Assembly: GCA_035604595.1 (NCBI GenBank)
Contig: DATNIE010000028.1
Coordinates: 37,503 to 101,502 of the forward strand
DNA length: 64,000 nt
From: CAIKZZ01 sp035604595
GTDB taxonomy: Bacteria > Pseudomonadota > Gammaproteobacteria > Steroidobacterales > Steroidobacteraceae
Reading direction: 5' to 3'
Shown: positions 26,853-36,700 of the stretch, in pieces
How the letters are laid out: each line of letters opens with the position of its first letter
Position numbering within the stretch: the first letter of the stretch is position 1
Program-made: the position numbers and the translations under genes
The notes under the pieces: model-generated
Database searches by the model: none
Told to the model about the DNA's origin: nothing
Seen by the model: the letters and a program-made list of their open reading frames with translations, nothing else

Positions 26853-27119
26853 ATGGTCACCATTCGCCTGACGCGGCGCGGCGGGAAGAAGGAACCCTTC
26901 TACCACGTGGTCGTTGCCGACAGCCGCAAGCGCCAGGGGGGCAGGACCCTCGAGCTCGTCGGCATCTTCAACCCCATCGCCCGCGGCAAGGAGACCAAGC
27001 TGAGGCTCGAGGTCGCCAAGATCGACGCCTGGCTGAAGCAGGGCGCCAAGGCGTCCGCGCGCGTGTCGGCCCTGCTGCAGCGGTACCGCAAAGAGGCCGG
27101 GACACCGGCCGCGGCCTGA
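26853..27119 (+). CDS. rpsP: 30S ribosomal protein S16
   Basis: An 88-residue ribosomal protein of the small subunit. It begins MVTIRLTRRGGKKEPFYHVV, followed by ADSRKRQGGRTLELVGIFNP, which is diagnostic. The length is within the normal 80-90 range. I chose ATG 26853 at the conserved N-terminus. The frame extends upstream to 26775 without family similarity. It is the first gene of the rpsP-rimM-trmD-rplS operon. Confidence 0.97.
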   Translation: MVTIRLTRRGGKKEPFYHVVVADSRKRQGGRTLELVGIFNPIARGKETKLRLEVAKIDAWLKQGAKASARVSALLQRYRKEAGTPAAA

Positions 27120-27136
27120 GGGACGCGGAGCGGCGT

Positions 27137-27679
27137 ATGACGGACGCCGCGGGACCGCCGGGCGACCCCGGCGACCGGATGGTGATCCTCGGACGGCTCG
27201 GCGCCCCGTGGGGCGTCAAGGGCTGGATCAAGGTCAACTCGTACACGGATCCGCCGGCGGCACTGCTCGACTACCCCGTGTGGCAGGTCGCGAGCCCGAA
27301 TGGCAGCTGGCAGAGCGTGACGGTGCGGACCGGCCGGGTGCACGGCCCGGGCCGCAGGCTCGTGGTGCAACTGGACGGGGTGGGAAGCCCCGAGGATGCG
27401 CGCCGCTACGTGTCGCGGGAGGTGGGCCTGCGACGCTCGCAGCTGCCGCCGCCGGGGCCGGGCGAGTACTACTGGGACGACCTGGTCGGATGCCGGGTGG
27501 TGACGGTCGACGGGGTGGAGCTGGGTGTGGTGAGCCATTTCCACGAGTTCCCCGGGAACCCGGTGATGGTCGTGGTGGGGGGCGGGCGTGAGCACTGGGT
27601 ACCGCTCGTGCCGCGGCACCTCAAGCGCGTGGACCTCGCGGCGCGCCAGCTTCTCGTCGCCTGGGACCCGGAGCCGTAA
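27137..27679 (+). CDS. rimM: Ribosome maturation factor RimM
   Basis: A 180-residue 16S rRNA processing factor that binds S19 and assists 30S head assembly. The N-terminal barrel shows VILGRLGAPWGVKGWIKVNSYTDPP. The PRC-barrel part shows EYYWDDLVGCRVV, FPGNPVMVV and PLVPRHLKRVDL. Its place between rpsP and trmD is the standard one. The ATG follows a GGAGCGG element 17 bases after rpsP. Confidence 0.96.
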   Translation: MTDAAGPPGDPGDRMVILGRLGAPWGVKGWIKVNSYTDPPAALLDYPVWQVASPNGSWQSVTVRTGRVHGPGRRLVVQLDGVGSPEDARRYVSREVGLRRSQLPPPGPGEYYWDDLVGCRVVTVDGVELGVVSHFHEFPGNPVMVVVGGGREHWVPLVPRHLKRVDLAARQLLVAWDPEP

Positions 27680-27683
27680 GGCG

Positions 27684-28457
27684 GTGAACGCGGCGACTCC
27701 GCGGCTCGCGGTGGAAGTCGTGACGCTGTTTCCGGAGGCTATCCGGGCCGCGCTCGCGATGGGAGTGGTCGGACGGGCACTCGAGCGGGGCCTGGTCCGG
27801 GTCGGGATCGAGGACCCGCGCAGCCTCGCGACCGACGCCCACCGGACGGTCGACGACCGGCCCTACGGCGGCGGTCCGGGCATGGTGCTCAAGGTCGAGC
27901 CGCTCGCCGGGGCGCTCGAGCGCGCCGCCGGGCGACTGCCGCCGGGCAGTCCGCGGATCTACCTGTCGGCTCAGGGCCGGCGGTTCGATCAGGCAGCGGC
28001 GCGCAGGCTCGCGGCGCTGCCGGGGTTTTTGCTGCTCGCCGGACGCTACGAAGGCGTCGACGAGCGGGTGCTGGAGGAGGCGATCGACGAGGAGCTGTCG
28101 ATCGGGGACTACGTGCTGTCGGGCGGAGAACTCGCCGCGCTCGTGGTGATCGACGCGACGGTCAGGCTCGTGCCCGGGGTGCTGGGCGCGGCCGAGTCGG
28201 CCGAGCAGGAGTCCTTCGGCGCGGGCGCTGCCGGCGGGCTCCTCGACTGGCCGCACTACACGCGGCCGGAGGAGTGGCGCGAGCGGCAGGTGCCGCAGGT
28301 ACTGACGAGCGGCGACCATGCGGCGATCCGCCGCTGGCGGCTCAAGCAATCGCTCGGCCGCACGTTCGAGCGGCGGCCGGACCTGGTGGCCGGTCGGGCA
28401 CTGACGACGGAGGAGCGTGAGCTCCTCGATGAGTATCGAAAGGAACGCAAGTCATGA
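27684..28457 (+). CDS. trmD: tRNA (guanine-N1)-methyltransferase TrmD
   Basis: A 257-residue SPOUT methyltransferase that makes m1G37 in tRNAs and prevents +1 frameshifting. Visible are VVTLFPEAIRAAL, HRTVDDRPYGGGPGMVLKVEP, LAGRYEGVDERV, the knot residues SIGDYVLSGGELAALVVIDA, and the tail LDWPHYTRPEEWRERQVPQVLTSGDH. The GTG start has TAAGG upstream and lies five bases after rimM. Longer in-frame sequence inside rimM is not conserved. The end overlaps rplS by four bases. Confidence 0.96.
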   Translation: MNAATPRLAVEVVTLFPEAIRAALAMGVVGRALERGLVRVGIEDPRSLATDAHRTVDDRPYGGGPGMVLKVEPLAGALERAAGRLPPGSPRIYLSAQGRRFDQAAARRLAALPGFLLLAGRYEGVDERVLEEAIDEELSIGDYVLSGGELAALVVIDATVRLVPGVLGAAESAEQESFGAGAAGGLLDWPHYTRPEEWRERQVPQVLTSGDHAAIRRWRLKQSLGRTFERRPDLVAGRALTTEERELLDEYRKERKS

Positions 28458-28798
28458 ACAAGATCATTGCCGACATCGAGAAGCGTCAGACGGGGCGCAA
28501 GATTCCTGATTTCGGGCCCGGCGATACGGTCGTCGTCGAGGTCAAGGTCAAGGAAGGCGACCGCGAGCGTGTGCAGGCCTACGAGGGCGTGGTGATCGCG
28601 CGCCGTAACCGCGGCCTCAATTCCTCGTTCACGGTCCGCAAGATCTCCCACGGCGAGGGGGTCGAGCGCGTGTTCCAGACCTACAGTCCGGCGCTCGGCG
28701 GCATCACGATCAAGCGCCGCGGCAACGTGCGCCGCGCGAAGCTGTACTTTCTGCGCGACCGCTCCGGCAAGTCGGCGCGCATCGAAGAGAAGGTCTGA
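28454..28798 (+). CDS. rplS: 50S ribosomal protein L19
   Basis: A 114-residue large-subunit protein at the 30S-50S interface. Conserved blocks are IPDFGPGDTVVVEVKVKEGDRERVQAYEGVVI, SSFTVRKISHGEGVERVF and VRRAKLYFLRDRSGKSARI. ATGA overlaps the trmD stop. It is the last gene of the operon. A strong hairpin follows 42 bases downstream. Confidence 0.97.
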   Translation: MNKIIADIEKRQTGRKIPDFGPGDTVVVEVKVKEGDRERVQAYEGVVIARRNRGLNSSFTVRKISHGEGVERVFQTYSPALGGITIKRRGNVRRAKLYFLRDRSGKSARIEEKV

Positions 28799-28840
28799 GC
28801 ACGCGCGGGCGGTCGCGCCTGCGAGCCGCACCGCCGCTCG

Positions 28841-28879
28841 CGACACCACCGGCCGCGCCGCGGCCGGCCGGTGTCGTTT
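28841..28879 (+). terminator. Terminator-like hairpin after rplS
   Basis: The outer stem CGACACC / GGTGTCG encloses an inner stem CCGGCCG / CGGCCGG with a five-base loop and small internal bulges, followed by TTTC. It is a very stable structure in the right place to end the rpsP-rplS transcript. The T-tract is short. Confidence 0.6.
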
Positions 28880-28899
28880 CCGAGGGCCGTGCGGCCGGA

Positions 28900-28905
28900 T
28901 ACACT
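28900..28905 (+). promoter_or_regulatory. -10-like element (TACACT) before sppA
   Basis: GATACACTGC directly follows the terminator hairpin and precedes the sppA start region by 19 to 46 bases. It is the only -10-like match in this gap. No convincing -35. Confidence 0.3.
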
Positions 28906-28923
28906 GCTTCGTGACGATCGCCC

Positions 28924-30795
28924 ATGCGGGCGCCGCGCGTCGGGGTTCTTATGCCTGTGCTGGCTTCTGTGTTCAGGTCCCTGTGGCGGGTGCTCGACGG
29001 CCTGCGGAAGTTCCTGCACCTGCTGCTGTTGCTCGCGATCCTCGTCGTGCTGCTGGTCGCGCTGCGCCAGCCGCTGCCGCTCGTACCCTCGAAGGCGGCG
29101 CTGGTCGTGCATCCCGAGGGCCGCCTCGTCGAGCAGCTGTCCGGCAGCCCCTGGGAGCGCTCGGTCGGTGCGTTGACCGCCGACCACGAGCCCGAGACTC
29201 TGGTTCGCGATGTGGTCGATGCCATCCGGGCGGCCGCGGCCGACGACCGCATCACGGTGCTGGTGCTCGACACCGAGGACCTCGCGGGTGGCGGCCTGAC
29301 CAAGCTGCAGGCGATCGCAGCGGCGATCCAGACGTTTCGCGCGAGCGGCAAGAAGGTGCTGGCCTTCAGCCGCTACGCGACCCAGGAGCAGTACTACCTG
29401 ATGGCCCAGGCCGACGAGGCCTATATCGATCCGCAGGGCGCCGTCGGCGTCGTCGGCTACGCCGCCTACCACCTCTACTTCCACGACGCGCTCGAGAAGC
29501 TCGGCGTCGACGTGCATGTGTTCAAGGTCGGAACGCACAAGTCATACCCCGAGCCCTACACGCGGCAGGACATGTCGCCCGAGGACCGCGAGCAGACGGT
29601 CGCCTTGCTCACTCCGCTCTGGCAGTCGTATGCGCAGGGTGTCGAGACGGCGCGCCACCTGGCGGCCGGGACCGTCGAGGCCTACGTCAGGGAGGCGCTG
29701 CCGGCGCTGCGGGAGGCGGGCGGGGACGCGGCGCTCCTCGCCCAACAGCGCGGGCTCGTGACCGGCCGCAAGACCCGGCTCGAGTTCGAGCGGCAGCTGA
29801 TCGGGCTCGTCGGCGAGGACAGCACCTCGCACTCGTTCAACGCGATCAGTCACTCCGAATACCTCGCCGCCGCGCACCCCGAGTCGGCGCTCAGCCGCCA
29901 CCCTGACGGACAGGTCGCGGTGGTCGTGGCGTCTGGCAGCATCGTCGACGGCGAGGCCCCACCGGGGGAGATCGGAGGGGACAGCCTCGCGGAGGTGCTG
30001 CACAAGGTGCGTTTCGACAAGGACGTCAAGGCCGTGGTACTGCGGATCGACAGTGGCGGCGGCAGCATGTTCGCCTCCGAGGTGATCCGGCAGGAGGTCG
30101 AGGCGGTCAAGGCGGCCGGCAAGCCGGTCGTCGCCTCCTTCTCGAGCGTCGCGGCCTCGGGCGGTTATTACATCGCGATGGACGCCGACGAGATCTGGGC
30201 CGAGCCGACGACGATCACGGGCTCGATCGGCGTGTTCGGGATCATCCCGACCTTCCAGAAGACGCTCGGCAAGCTCGGAGTCGGGACCGACGGGGTCGCG
30301 ACCTCCCCGCTCGCCGGCGCGATGCATCTGGAACGGAGCCTGGATCCCTCGGTCGGCGAGGTTCTGCAGATCGGCGTGGAGCACGCCTACCGGGAGTTCG
30401 TCGACCATGTCGCCCGCTCGCGCGGACGCCCGCCCGCCGAGATCGAGAAAATCGCCCAGGGTCGCGTATGGATCGGGGCCGAGGCGCACGAGCTCGGCCT
30501 CATTGACCGGCTCGGCGACCTCGACAAGGCCGTGGAGTCGGCCGCGAAGCGCGCCAAACTGCGGCCCGGCAAATACGGCACGAGCTTCAGGGAGAAGGAA
30601 CTCAGCTGGCGCGAGGCGCTGGTCCGCCAGCTGCGGACGGAGGGTCTGGCGATCGGCAGCTTCCTCGGTCTGACCGCGCCCGCGCCGAGCACGCTCGGCC
30701 GGCTGGTCGGGACGGCGGAGCGAGAGCTGCACGCGCTCGCGGCCTTCAACGACCCGCGGCGCCTGTACTTCTATTGCGCGTGCGAACTCAGGTGA
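28924..30795 (+). CDS. sppA: Signal peptide peptidase SppA, 67 kDa type
   Basis: A 623-residue inner-membrane serine protease that degrades cleaved signal peptides. One membrane anchor lies near residues 28-50. It has two tandem SppA domains: the first carries the catalytic Lys in FKVGTHKSYPEPYTR, the second the Ser nucleophile in SSVAASGGYYIAMDAD followed by TTITGSIGVFG. This matches the double-length E. coli enzyme. ATG 28951 (MPVLASVFRSLWRV) is an alternative and perhaps better start, since the upstream nine residues are not conserved. It sits alone between a terminator and a convergent tdh. Confidence 0.94.
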   Translation: MRAPRVGVLMPVLASVFRSLWRVLDGLRKFLHLLLLLAILVVLLVALRQPLPLVPSKAALVVHPEGRLVEQLSGSPWERSVGALTADHEPETLVRDVVDAIRAAAADDRITVLVLDTEDLAGGGLTKLQAIAAAIQTFRASGKKVLAFSRYATQEQYYLMAQADEAYIDPQGAVGVVGYAAYHLYFHDALEKLGVDVHVFKVGTHKSYPEPYTRQDMSPEDREQTVALLTPLWQSYAQGVETARHLAAGTVEAYVREALPALREAGGDAALLAQQRGLVTGRKTRLEFERQLIGLVGEDSTSHSFNAISHSEYLAAAHPESALSRHPDGQVAVVVASGSIVDGEAPPGEIGGDSLAEVLHKVRFDKDVKAVVLRIDSGGGSMFASEVIRQEVEAVKAAGKPVVASFSSVAASGGYYIAMDADEIWAEPTTITGSIGVFGIIPTFQKTLGKLGVGTDGVATSPLAGAMHLERSLDPSVGEVLQIGVEHAYREFVDHVARSRGRPPAEIEKIAQGRVWIGAEAHELGLIDRLGDLDKAVESAAKRAKLRPGKYGTSFREKELSWREALVRQLRTEGLAIGSFLGLTAPAPSTLGRLVGTAERELHALAAFNDPRRLYFYCACELR

Positions 30796-30826
30796 GGCGG
30801 GGCCGGTCGCGCGGCGCTCGCCGCGC

Positions 30827-31855
30827 TCACCGGCCCCAGTCGAGGATGACCTTGCCGCTCTGGCCGGAGGCCATCGTCTCGAAGCCGACGCGGTAGTCAT
30901 CGACCGGCAGCCGATGGGTGATCACGGGCGAGATGTCGAGGCCGCTCTGCAGCATGCTCGACATCTTGTACCAGGTCTCGAACATCTCGCGGCCGTAGAC
31001 GCCCTTCATCACGAGGCCCTTGAAGATCACCTCGTCCCAGTTGATGCCGGTGTCCTTCGGCATGATCCCGAGCAGCGCGACGCTGCCGCCGTGGTGCATG
31101 GTCCTCAGCAGCTCGCGGAACGCGGATGGCACGCCGGACATCTCGAGCCCGACATCGAAGCCTTCCTCCATCTTGAGGCTGCGCATCGCCTCATCGAGGC
31201 TGTCGCTGCGCACGTCGAGTGCGCGTGAGGCGCCCATCCGGCGGGCGAGCTCGAGGCGGTAGGGGTTGACGTCCGTGATCACGATGTGGCGGCTGCCGAC
31301 GAAGCGGGCGATCGCGACCGCCATGATGCCGATCGGCCCGGCGCCGGTGATCAGCACGTCCTCCCCGACCAGGTTGAACGAGAGCGCGGTATGCGTCGCG
31401 TTGCCGAACGGGTCGAGGATCGAGGCGATCTCGTCGGAGATCACCGGCGAGAGCTTGAACACGTTCACCGCAGGCAGCGACATGTACTCCGCGAAGCAGC
31501 CGGGCCGGTTGACTCCGACCCCGACCGTGTTGCGACACAGGTGCCGCCGGCCCGCCCGGCAGTTGCGGCAGTAGCCGCAGGTGATGTGACCTTCACCGGA
31601 GACGCGGTCGCCGACCGCGAGGCCGCGCACCTCGCTGCCCAGCGCGACGATGTCCCCGACGTATTCGTGGCCGACCGCCATGGGCACCTTGATTGTCCGG
31701 CGCGCCCAGTCATCCCAGTGCCAGATGTGCATGTCGGTGCCGCAGATCGCGGTCTTCCTCATCCGGATCAGCACGTCGTTCGGGCCGTAGGTCGGCTCGG
31801 GGATATCCTCCATCCAGATGCCGGGCTCGGCCTTGGCTTTGACCAGTGCTTTCAT
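30827..31855 (-). CDS. tdh: L-threonine 3-dehydrogenase
   Basis: A 342-residue zinc-dependent medium-chain dehydrogenase that oxidises Thr to 2-amino-3-oxobutyrate with NAD+. The catalytic zinc ligands are in KTAICGTDMHIW and GHEYVG. The structural zinc Cys cluster is CGYCRNCRAGRRHLC. The nucleotide fold is GAGPIGIMAVAIA. VGVGVNRPGCFAEY is characteristic of Tdh. The length equals E. coli Tdh (341). It is 11 bases after kbl, whose product takes the next step. Confidence 0.96.
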   Translation of the reverse strand: MKALVKAKAEPGIWMEDIPEPTYGPNDVLIRMRKTAICGTDMHIWHWDDWARRTIKVPMAVGHEYVGDIVALGSEVRGLAVGDRVSGEGHITCGYCRNCRAGRRHLCRNTVGVGVNRPGCFAEYMSLPAVNVFKLSPVISDEIASILDPFGNATHTALSFNLVGEDVLITGAGPIGIMAVAIARFVGSRHIVITDVNPYRLELARRMGASRALDVRSDSLDEAMRSLKMEEGFDVGLEMSGVPSAFRELLRTMHHGGSVALLGIMPKDTGINWDEVIFKGLVMKGVYGREMFETWYKMSSMLQSGLDISPVITHRLPVDDYRVGFETMASGQSGKVILDWGR

Positions 31856-31866
31856 CTTAAGTCCCC

Positions 31867-33057
31867 TCAGGCGACGAGCCCGAGCTCGCGCCCGGCCGTC
31901 GCGAATGCCTGAATCGCCCGCTCCAACTGCTCGGGCGTGTGCGCGGCGCTCATCTGTGTGCGGATGCGCGCCTGGCCCTTCGGTACCACCGGAAATGAAA
32001 AGCCGATCACGTACACGTCGAGTTCGAGGAGCCGGTCGGCCATCCGGCTCGCGACTGCGGCATCCCCCAGCATCACCGGGATGATCGGGTGCTCGCCCGG
32101 GACCAGCGTGAACCGGGCCGCGGTCATGCCGGCTCTGAACAGCCGTGCATTGCGCGCGAGCCGCTCGCGAAGCTCATCGCCCTCGCCGATGAGGTCGAGG
32201 ACGCGCAGCGTCGTCGCGGCAATCAGCGGCGGAATCGAGTTGGAGAACAGGTACGGCCGCGAGCGCTGTCTCAGCCAGCCGATCGCCGGCGCACGCCCCG
32301 CGACGTAGCCGCCGGCGCCGCCGCCGAGCGCCTTGCCGAGCGTACCGGTCAGCAGGTCGATGCGCCCGAGCACGCCCGCGCGCTCGTGCGTGCCGCGGCC
32401 CTCCCTCCCGACGAAGCCCGTGGCGTGGGAGTCGTCGACGACGACGAGCGCCCGATAGCGGTCGGCAAGATCGCAGATGCCCTCGAGTGGCGCGAACGTT
32501 CCGTCCATCGAGAACACGCCGTCCGTGACGATCAGGCGTGTGCGCGCTGTCCCGGCCTCGCGCAGCTGCGCCTCCAGATCCGCCAGATCGCGGTTGACGT
32601 ACCGGAACTTCCGGGCCTTGCACAGGCGTATGCCGTCGATGATGGAGGCGTGGTTGAGGGCGTCGGAGATGACCGCATCCTCCTCGCCGAGCAGCGTCTC
32701 GAACAATCCGCCGTTGGCATCGAAGCACGAGGAGTACAGGATCGCTTCCTCGGTCCCGAGAAAGCCCGCGAGTCGCGCCTCGAGCTCGCGGTGCACGGCG
32801 TGCGTGCCGCAGATGAAGCGCACCGAGGCCATGCCGTAGCCGAACTGGTCGAGCGCCCGATGCGCGGCCTCGCGCACGGCGGGATGGTTCGCGAGGCCCA
32901 GGTAGTTGTTGGCGCACAGGTTGATGACCTCGCGCCCCTCGCCCACGCGGATCACCGCGCTCTGCGGCGAGCCGAGCAGCCGCTCGGTCTTGTACAGGCC
33001 CTGGGCGCGCAGCGCACCCGTCTCGGCGGTCAGGCGGTCGTAGAAGGCCGCGTCCAT
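31867..33057 (-). CDS. kbl: 2-amino-3-ketobutyrate CoA ligase (glycine C-acetyltransferase)
   Basis: A 396-residue PLP enzyme of the alpha-oxoamine synthase family. It cleaves 2-amino-3-oxobutyrate with CoA to glycine and acetyl-CoA. Blocks are EVINLCANNYLGLANHP, GYGMASVRFICGTHAVHRELE, DDSHATGFVGREGRGTHE, the PLP Lys in LTGTLGKALGGG and SNSIPPLIAA. I chose ATG 33057 at the conserved start, with AGGA upstream. The frame runs further back without similarity. It forms the threonine degradation operon kbl-tdh. Confidence 0.96.
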   Translation of the reverse strand: MDAAFYDRLTAETGALRAQGLYKTERLLGSPQSAVIRVGEGREVINLCANNYLGLANHPAVREAAHRALDQFGYGMASVRFICGTHAVHRELEARLAGFLGTEEAILYSSCFDANGGLFETLLGEEDAVISDALNHASIIDGIRLCKARKFRYVNRDLADLEAQLREAGTARTRLIVTDGVFSMDGTFAPLEGICDLADRYRALVVVDDSHATGFVGREGRGTHERAGVLGRIDLLTGTLGKALGGGAGGYVAGRAPAIGWLRQRSRPYLFSNSIPPLIAATTLRVLDLIGEGDELRERLARNARLFRAGMTAARFTLVPGEHPIIPVMLGDAAVASRMADRLLELDVYVIGFSFPVVPKGQARIRTQMSAAHTPEQLERAIQAFATAGRELGLVA

Positions 33058-33087
33058 GGCTCGAGTCCTGCGACGAAGGGGGTGCAA

Positions 33088-33093
33088 AGTATA
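33088..33093 (-). promoter_or_regulatory. -10 element (TATACT) for kbl-tdh
   Basis: On the minus strand TATACT stands 31 bases before the kbl ATG in a locally AT-rich patch (ATTTTGCCTATACTTTG). The -35 is unclear. Confidence 0.4.
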
Positions 33094-33164
33094 GGCAAAA
33101 TCGGCGCTGCCCACCGGCCGAGGCGCTCGCGACCGCCGCTGCGCAAGGGGTGAGCGCGATAGGC

Positions 33165-33170
33165 CATACT
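33165..33170 (+). promoter_or_regulatory. -10-like element (CATACT) just before the NUDIX gene
   Basis: CATACT ends six bases before ATG 33177. A transcript started from it would begin at or next to the A of the start codon, that is, with almost no leader. Confidence 0.3.
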
Positions 33171-33176
33171 GCGCTG

Positions 33177-33587
33177 ATGCCGGTTCCGACCACACCCAAG
33201 GTCGCGGTCGATGTGGTGATTGAACTCATCGACCGCCCCGAGCGGCCGATCGTGCTAATCGAGCGACGCCATCCGCCGCTTGGCTGGGCCCTGCCGGGTG
33301 GCTTCGTCGATGTCGGCGAGACGGTCGAAGCCGCCGCCGTGCGGGAGGCCCGCGAGGAAACGGGCCTCGCGGTCGAGCTCGGAGCGCTGCTCGGCGTCTA
33401 CTCCGATCCCGCGCGCGATCCGCGCGGGCATACGGTCGGAGTCGTGTTCGTCGGGCGCGCGCGCGGCAACCCGGTGGCGGCGGACGATGCGCGCGCCGTC
33501 GCCGCCGTCGATCCGGCCAAGCCGCCGCCGCTTGCGTTCGACCACGCGCGGATCATCGCCGATTACCTGGCGCGCGCCCGGCGCTGA
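33177..33587 (+). CDS. NUDIX hydrolase
   Basis: A 136-residue NUDIX protein. The complete Nudix box is GGFVDVGETVEAAAVREAREETGL (residues about 41-64), in the GX5EX7REUXEEXGU pattern, so the metal-dependent pyrophosphohydrolase site is intact. GWALPGGFVD and YSDPARDPRGHTV resemble ADP-ribose / dGTP-like relatives, but the substrate cannot be named. ATG 33177 starts right at the fold. GTG 33150 would add nine residues. Neither has a clear ribosome-binding site. It is divergent from kbl-tdh. Confidence 0.88.
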   Translation: MPVPTTPKVAVDVVIELIDRPERPIVLIERRHPPLGWALPGGFVDVGETVEAAAVREAREETGLAVELGALLGVYSDPARDPRGHTVGVVFVGRARGNPVAADDARAVAAVDPAKPPPLAFDHARIIADYLARARR

Positions 33588-33742
33588 CCGGTGCTCGCCG
33601 CGCCGCCAGGATCCGCCGGTCGATCCGATCGAGGGACCGTGCCGGCAGCGTGTGCTCGCAGGCTCATCAACGATCAATCCATATTAAGATGAGCGATTCG
33701 ACGGGCAGATCGCCAATAAGACAGACGGTTCAAGGGGATCCT

Positions 33743-36700
33743 ATGACGCCGTTCCTGTGGCCGGAAGGCCAGTCGCTCGAAAGCCCGCTCGGCACCGCGG
33801 TCAACCGGCTGTGGCTCGCGGACGAGGACACGGTGCTCCGCGAGCTCTTGCCGCTTGCCCGCCTGGAAGACGACGCGCGCGCGGCGATCGTCGCCGCGGC
33901 CACGGCGCTGGTCGAAGCCGTGCGCGGCGCGCGCGTCGAGCGCAGCGGCATGGACGCATTCTTGAGCGAGTACGATCTCGGCTCGCAGGAAGGCGTGATC
34001 CTGATGTGCCTCGCCGAAGCCTTGCTCAGGATTCCTGATGCGGTGACGGCTGACCGGCTGATCGCCGACAAGATCAAGGCTGGCGACTGGGCCTCGCACC
34101 TGTCGGATGGCGGCTCGCTGTTCGTCAACGCCTCCACCTGGGGACTGATGCTGACCGGGCGCCTGGTGCAGCCCGACGCCGGCACGCAGCGCGACCCCGC
34201 CGGCTTCGTCCGCAACCTCGCGGCGCGCGTCGGCGAGCCGGTGGTCCGCACGGCGCTGCGGCAGGCGATGCGCATCATGGGACACCAGTTCGTCATGGGC
34301 CGGACGATCGACGAGGCGCTCGCGCGTGCCGGCGAAGGCGGCAACGCGCGCTACCGCTACTCGTTCGACATGCTGGGCGAGGCGGCGCTGACCATGCACG
34401 ACGCCGACCGCTACCTCGAAGCCTACGCCGCTGCGATCGACTCGCTCGGTCGCGCGGCCAAGCGGGCCCGGGACGCGGCCTCGGAGTCCGCCCCGAGCAT
34501 TTCGGTGAAGCTCTCGGCGCTGCATCCGCGCTACGAGTATGCGCAGCGGGCGCGGGTGCACGCCGAGCTGACCCCGCGCGTGCTGTGGCTCGCCGAGCGC
34601 GCTTCCGGGGCCGGCATCGCGCTCACCGTCGATGTCGAGGAGTCGGAGCGCGTCGAGCTCCTGCTCGAGACGGTCGATGCGATGCTGATGGCGCCGGCGC
34701 TCGCCGGCTGGCAGGGCTTCGGGCTCGCCGTGCCGGCGTACCAGAAGCGTGCTGCGGACGTGATCCGGTGGCTGCTCGCGCGCACCCGGCAAACCGGACG
34801 GCGCCTCAATGTGCGGCTCGTCAAGGGCGCGTACTGGGATGCCGAGATCAAGCGTGCCCAGGAGCGCGGCCATGCGGGATACCCGGTGTACACGCGCAAG
34901 CAGTCGACCGACGTCGCCTACCTCGCCTGCGCGAGCATGCTGCTCGATGCACCGGACGTCATCTACCCGCAGTTCGCCACCCACAACGCGCACACCGTCG
35001 CGAGCATCCTGCACCTCGCGCGCAGCCGTCACCGGAGCTTCGAGTTCCAGCGGCTGCACGGCATGGGCGAGGAGCTCTATGCGCTGGTGACCGACGCCGC
35101 CGGCGGCGGCCCGCCGTGCCGCGTCTATGCACCGGTCGGCTCCCACGAGGACCTGCTGCCGTATCTGGTGCGCCGGCTGCTCGAGAACGGCTCCAACACC
35201 TCGTTCGTCAACCGCATCGTCGATGCGCGGCTGCCCGCGGCCGAGATCGCGGCCGACCCGGTCGCGTTCGTCGACGCGCTGGCGACGATCCCGCACCCGC
35301 GCATTCCGCTGCCGGCGCGCATCTTCGGCGCCGAGCGGCCGAACTCCGCGGGCATGAACCTCGCGGACGGGCGCGAGCTCGCCGACCTCGCGCGCGACGC
35401 GCGCGAAGCGCTCGCCGAGCCGCACTTCGCCGCGCCGCTGATCGGCGGGCGCCAGGGCGCCGCCCGCGAGGCGATCGTCGCCCGTGGCGCGAAGCTCACG
35501 AGCCCGGCGAACCGCGACATGGTGGTCGGCCACGTGCTCGAGGCCTCGGCCGAGGACGTCGCACGCGCGCTCGACACCGCCGCCGCCGCCTTCGCCGGCT
35601 GGGACCGAACCCCGGCCGCGGATCGCGCCGGCATCCTGGAACGGGCTGCCGATGCCTTCGAGGCGCAGCGCGCGACGCTGATCGCGCTGTGCGTACGCGA
35701 GGCCGGCAAGTCGGTCGCCGACAGCGTCGCCGAAGTCCGCGAGGCGGTCGATTTCCTGCGCTACTACGCCCAGCGCGCGAGGCTCGACTTCGGCAAGAAT
35801 CTTGTGCTGCCCGGCCCGACCGGCGAGCGCAACGAGCTCGCGCTGCGCGGTCGCGGCGTGTTCGTGTGCGTGAGTCCATGGAACTTTCCGCTCGCGATCT
35901 ACACCGGCCAGGTTGCGGCGGCCCTCGCGGCCGGCAACACCGTGATCGCCAAGCCTGCCGAGCAGACCCCGCTGGTCGCGGCGCTGGCGACGCGCCTGCT
36001 GCACGGCGCCGGGATCCCCGGCGAGGTACTCGGCTTCCTGCCCGGCGATGGCGCGCGCGTGGGCGGGGCGCTGTGCGCCGACCCGCGCGTGGCCGGCGTC
36101 GCCTTCACCGGCTCCAACGACACCGCGGCGGCGATTCACCGCGCGCTCGCGGCGCGGACCGGGCCGATCGCGACGCTGATCGCCGAGACCGGCGGCCAGA
36201 ACGCCATGATCGTCGACAGCTCGGCGCTACCCGAGCAGGTCGTGCACGACTCGATCGCGTCGGCCTTCGGCAGCAGCGGCCAGCGCTGTTCGGCGCTGCG
36301 GATCCTGTGCGTGCAGGAGGAGATCGCCACCCGGATCGAGGAGCTGATCGCAGGCGCGATGGATGAGCTCATCGTCGGGGATCCGGCGCTGCTGTCGACC
36401 GATGTGGGTCCGGTGATCGATGCCGAGGCGCTCGGCGTGCTCGAGCGCCATGCCGCCACGATCGTGCGCGGGGCCCGCTGGTCGCACCGCATGCGCCTGC
36501 CGGCCGAACTGGAGCGCGGCAGCTTCTTCGCGCCGCTCGCGGTTGAGATCGAGGCCATCGCGGCGCTGGAGCGCGAGGTCTTCGGGCCGGTGCTGCACGT
36601 GGTGCGCTGGCGCGCCCGCGACCTCGATGGGTTGATTGATGCGATCAACGGCACCGGTTACGCGCTCACGCTCGGCGTGCACACGCGGATCGACTCGACC

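Noticed and set aside
33674..36139. 821-codon minus-strand open frame opposite putA
   Set aside because: It mirrors the codon pattern of PutA, whose motifs are complete on the other strand.
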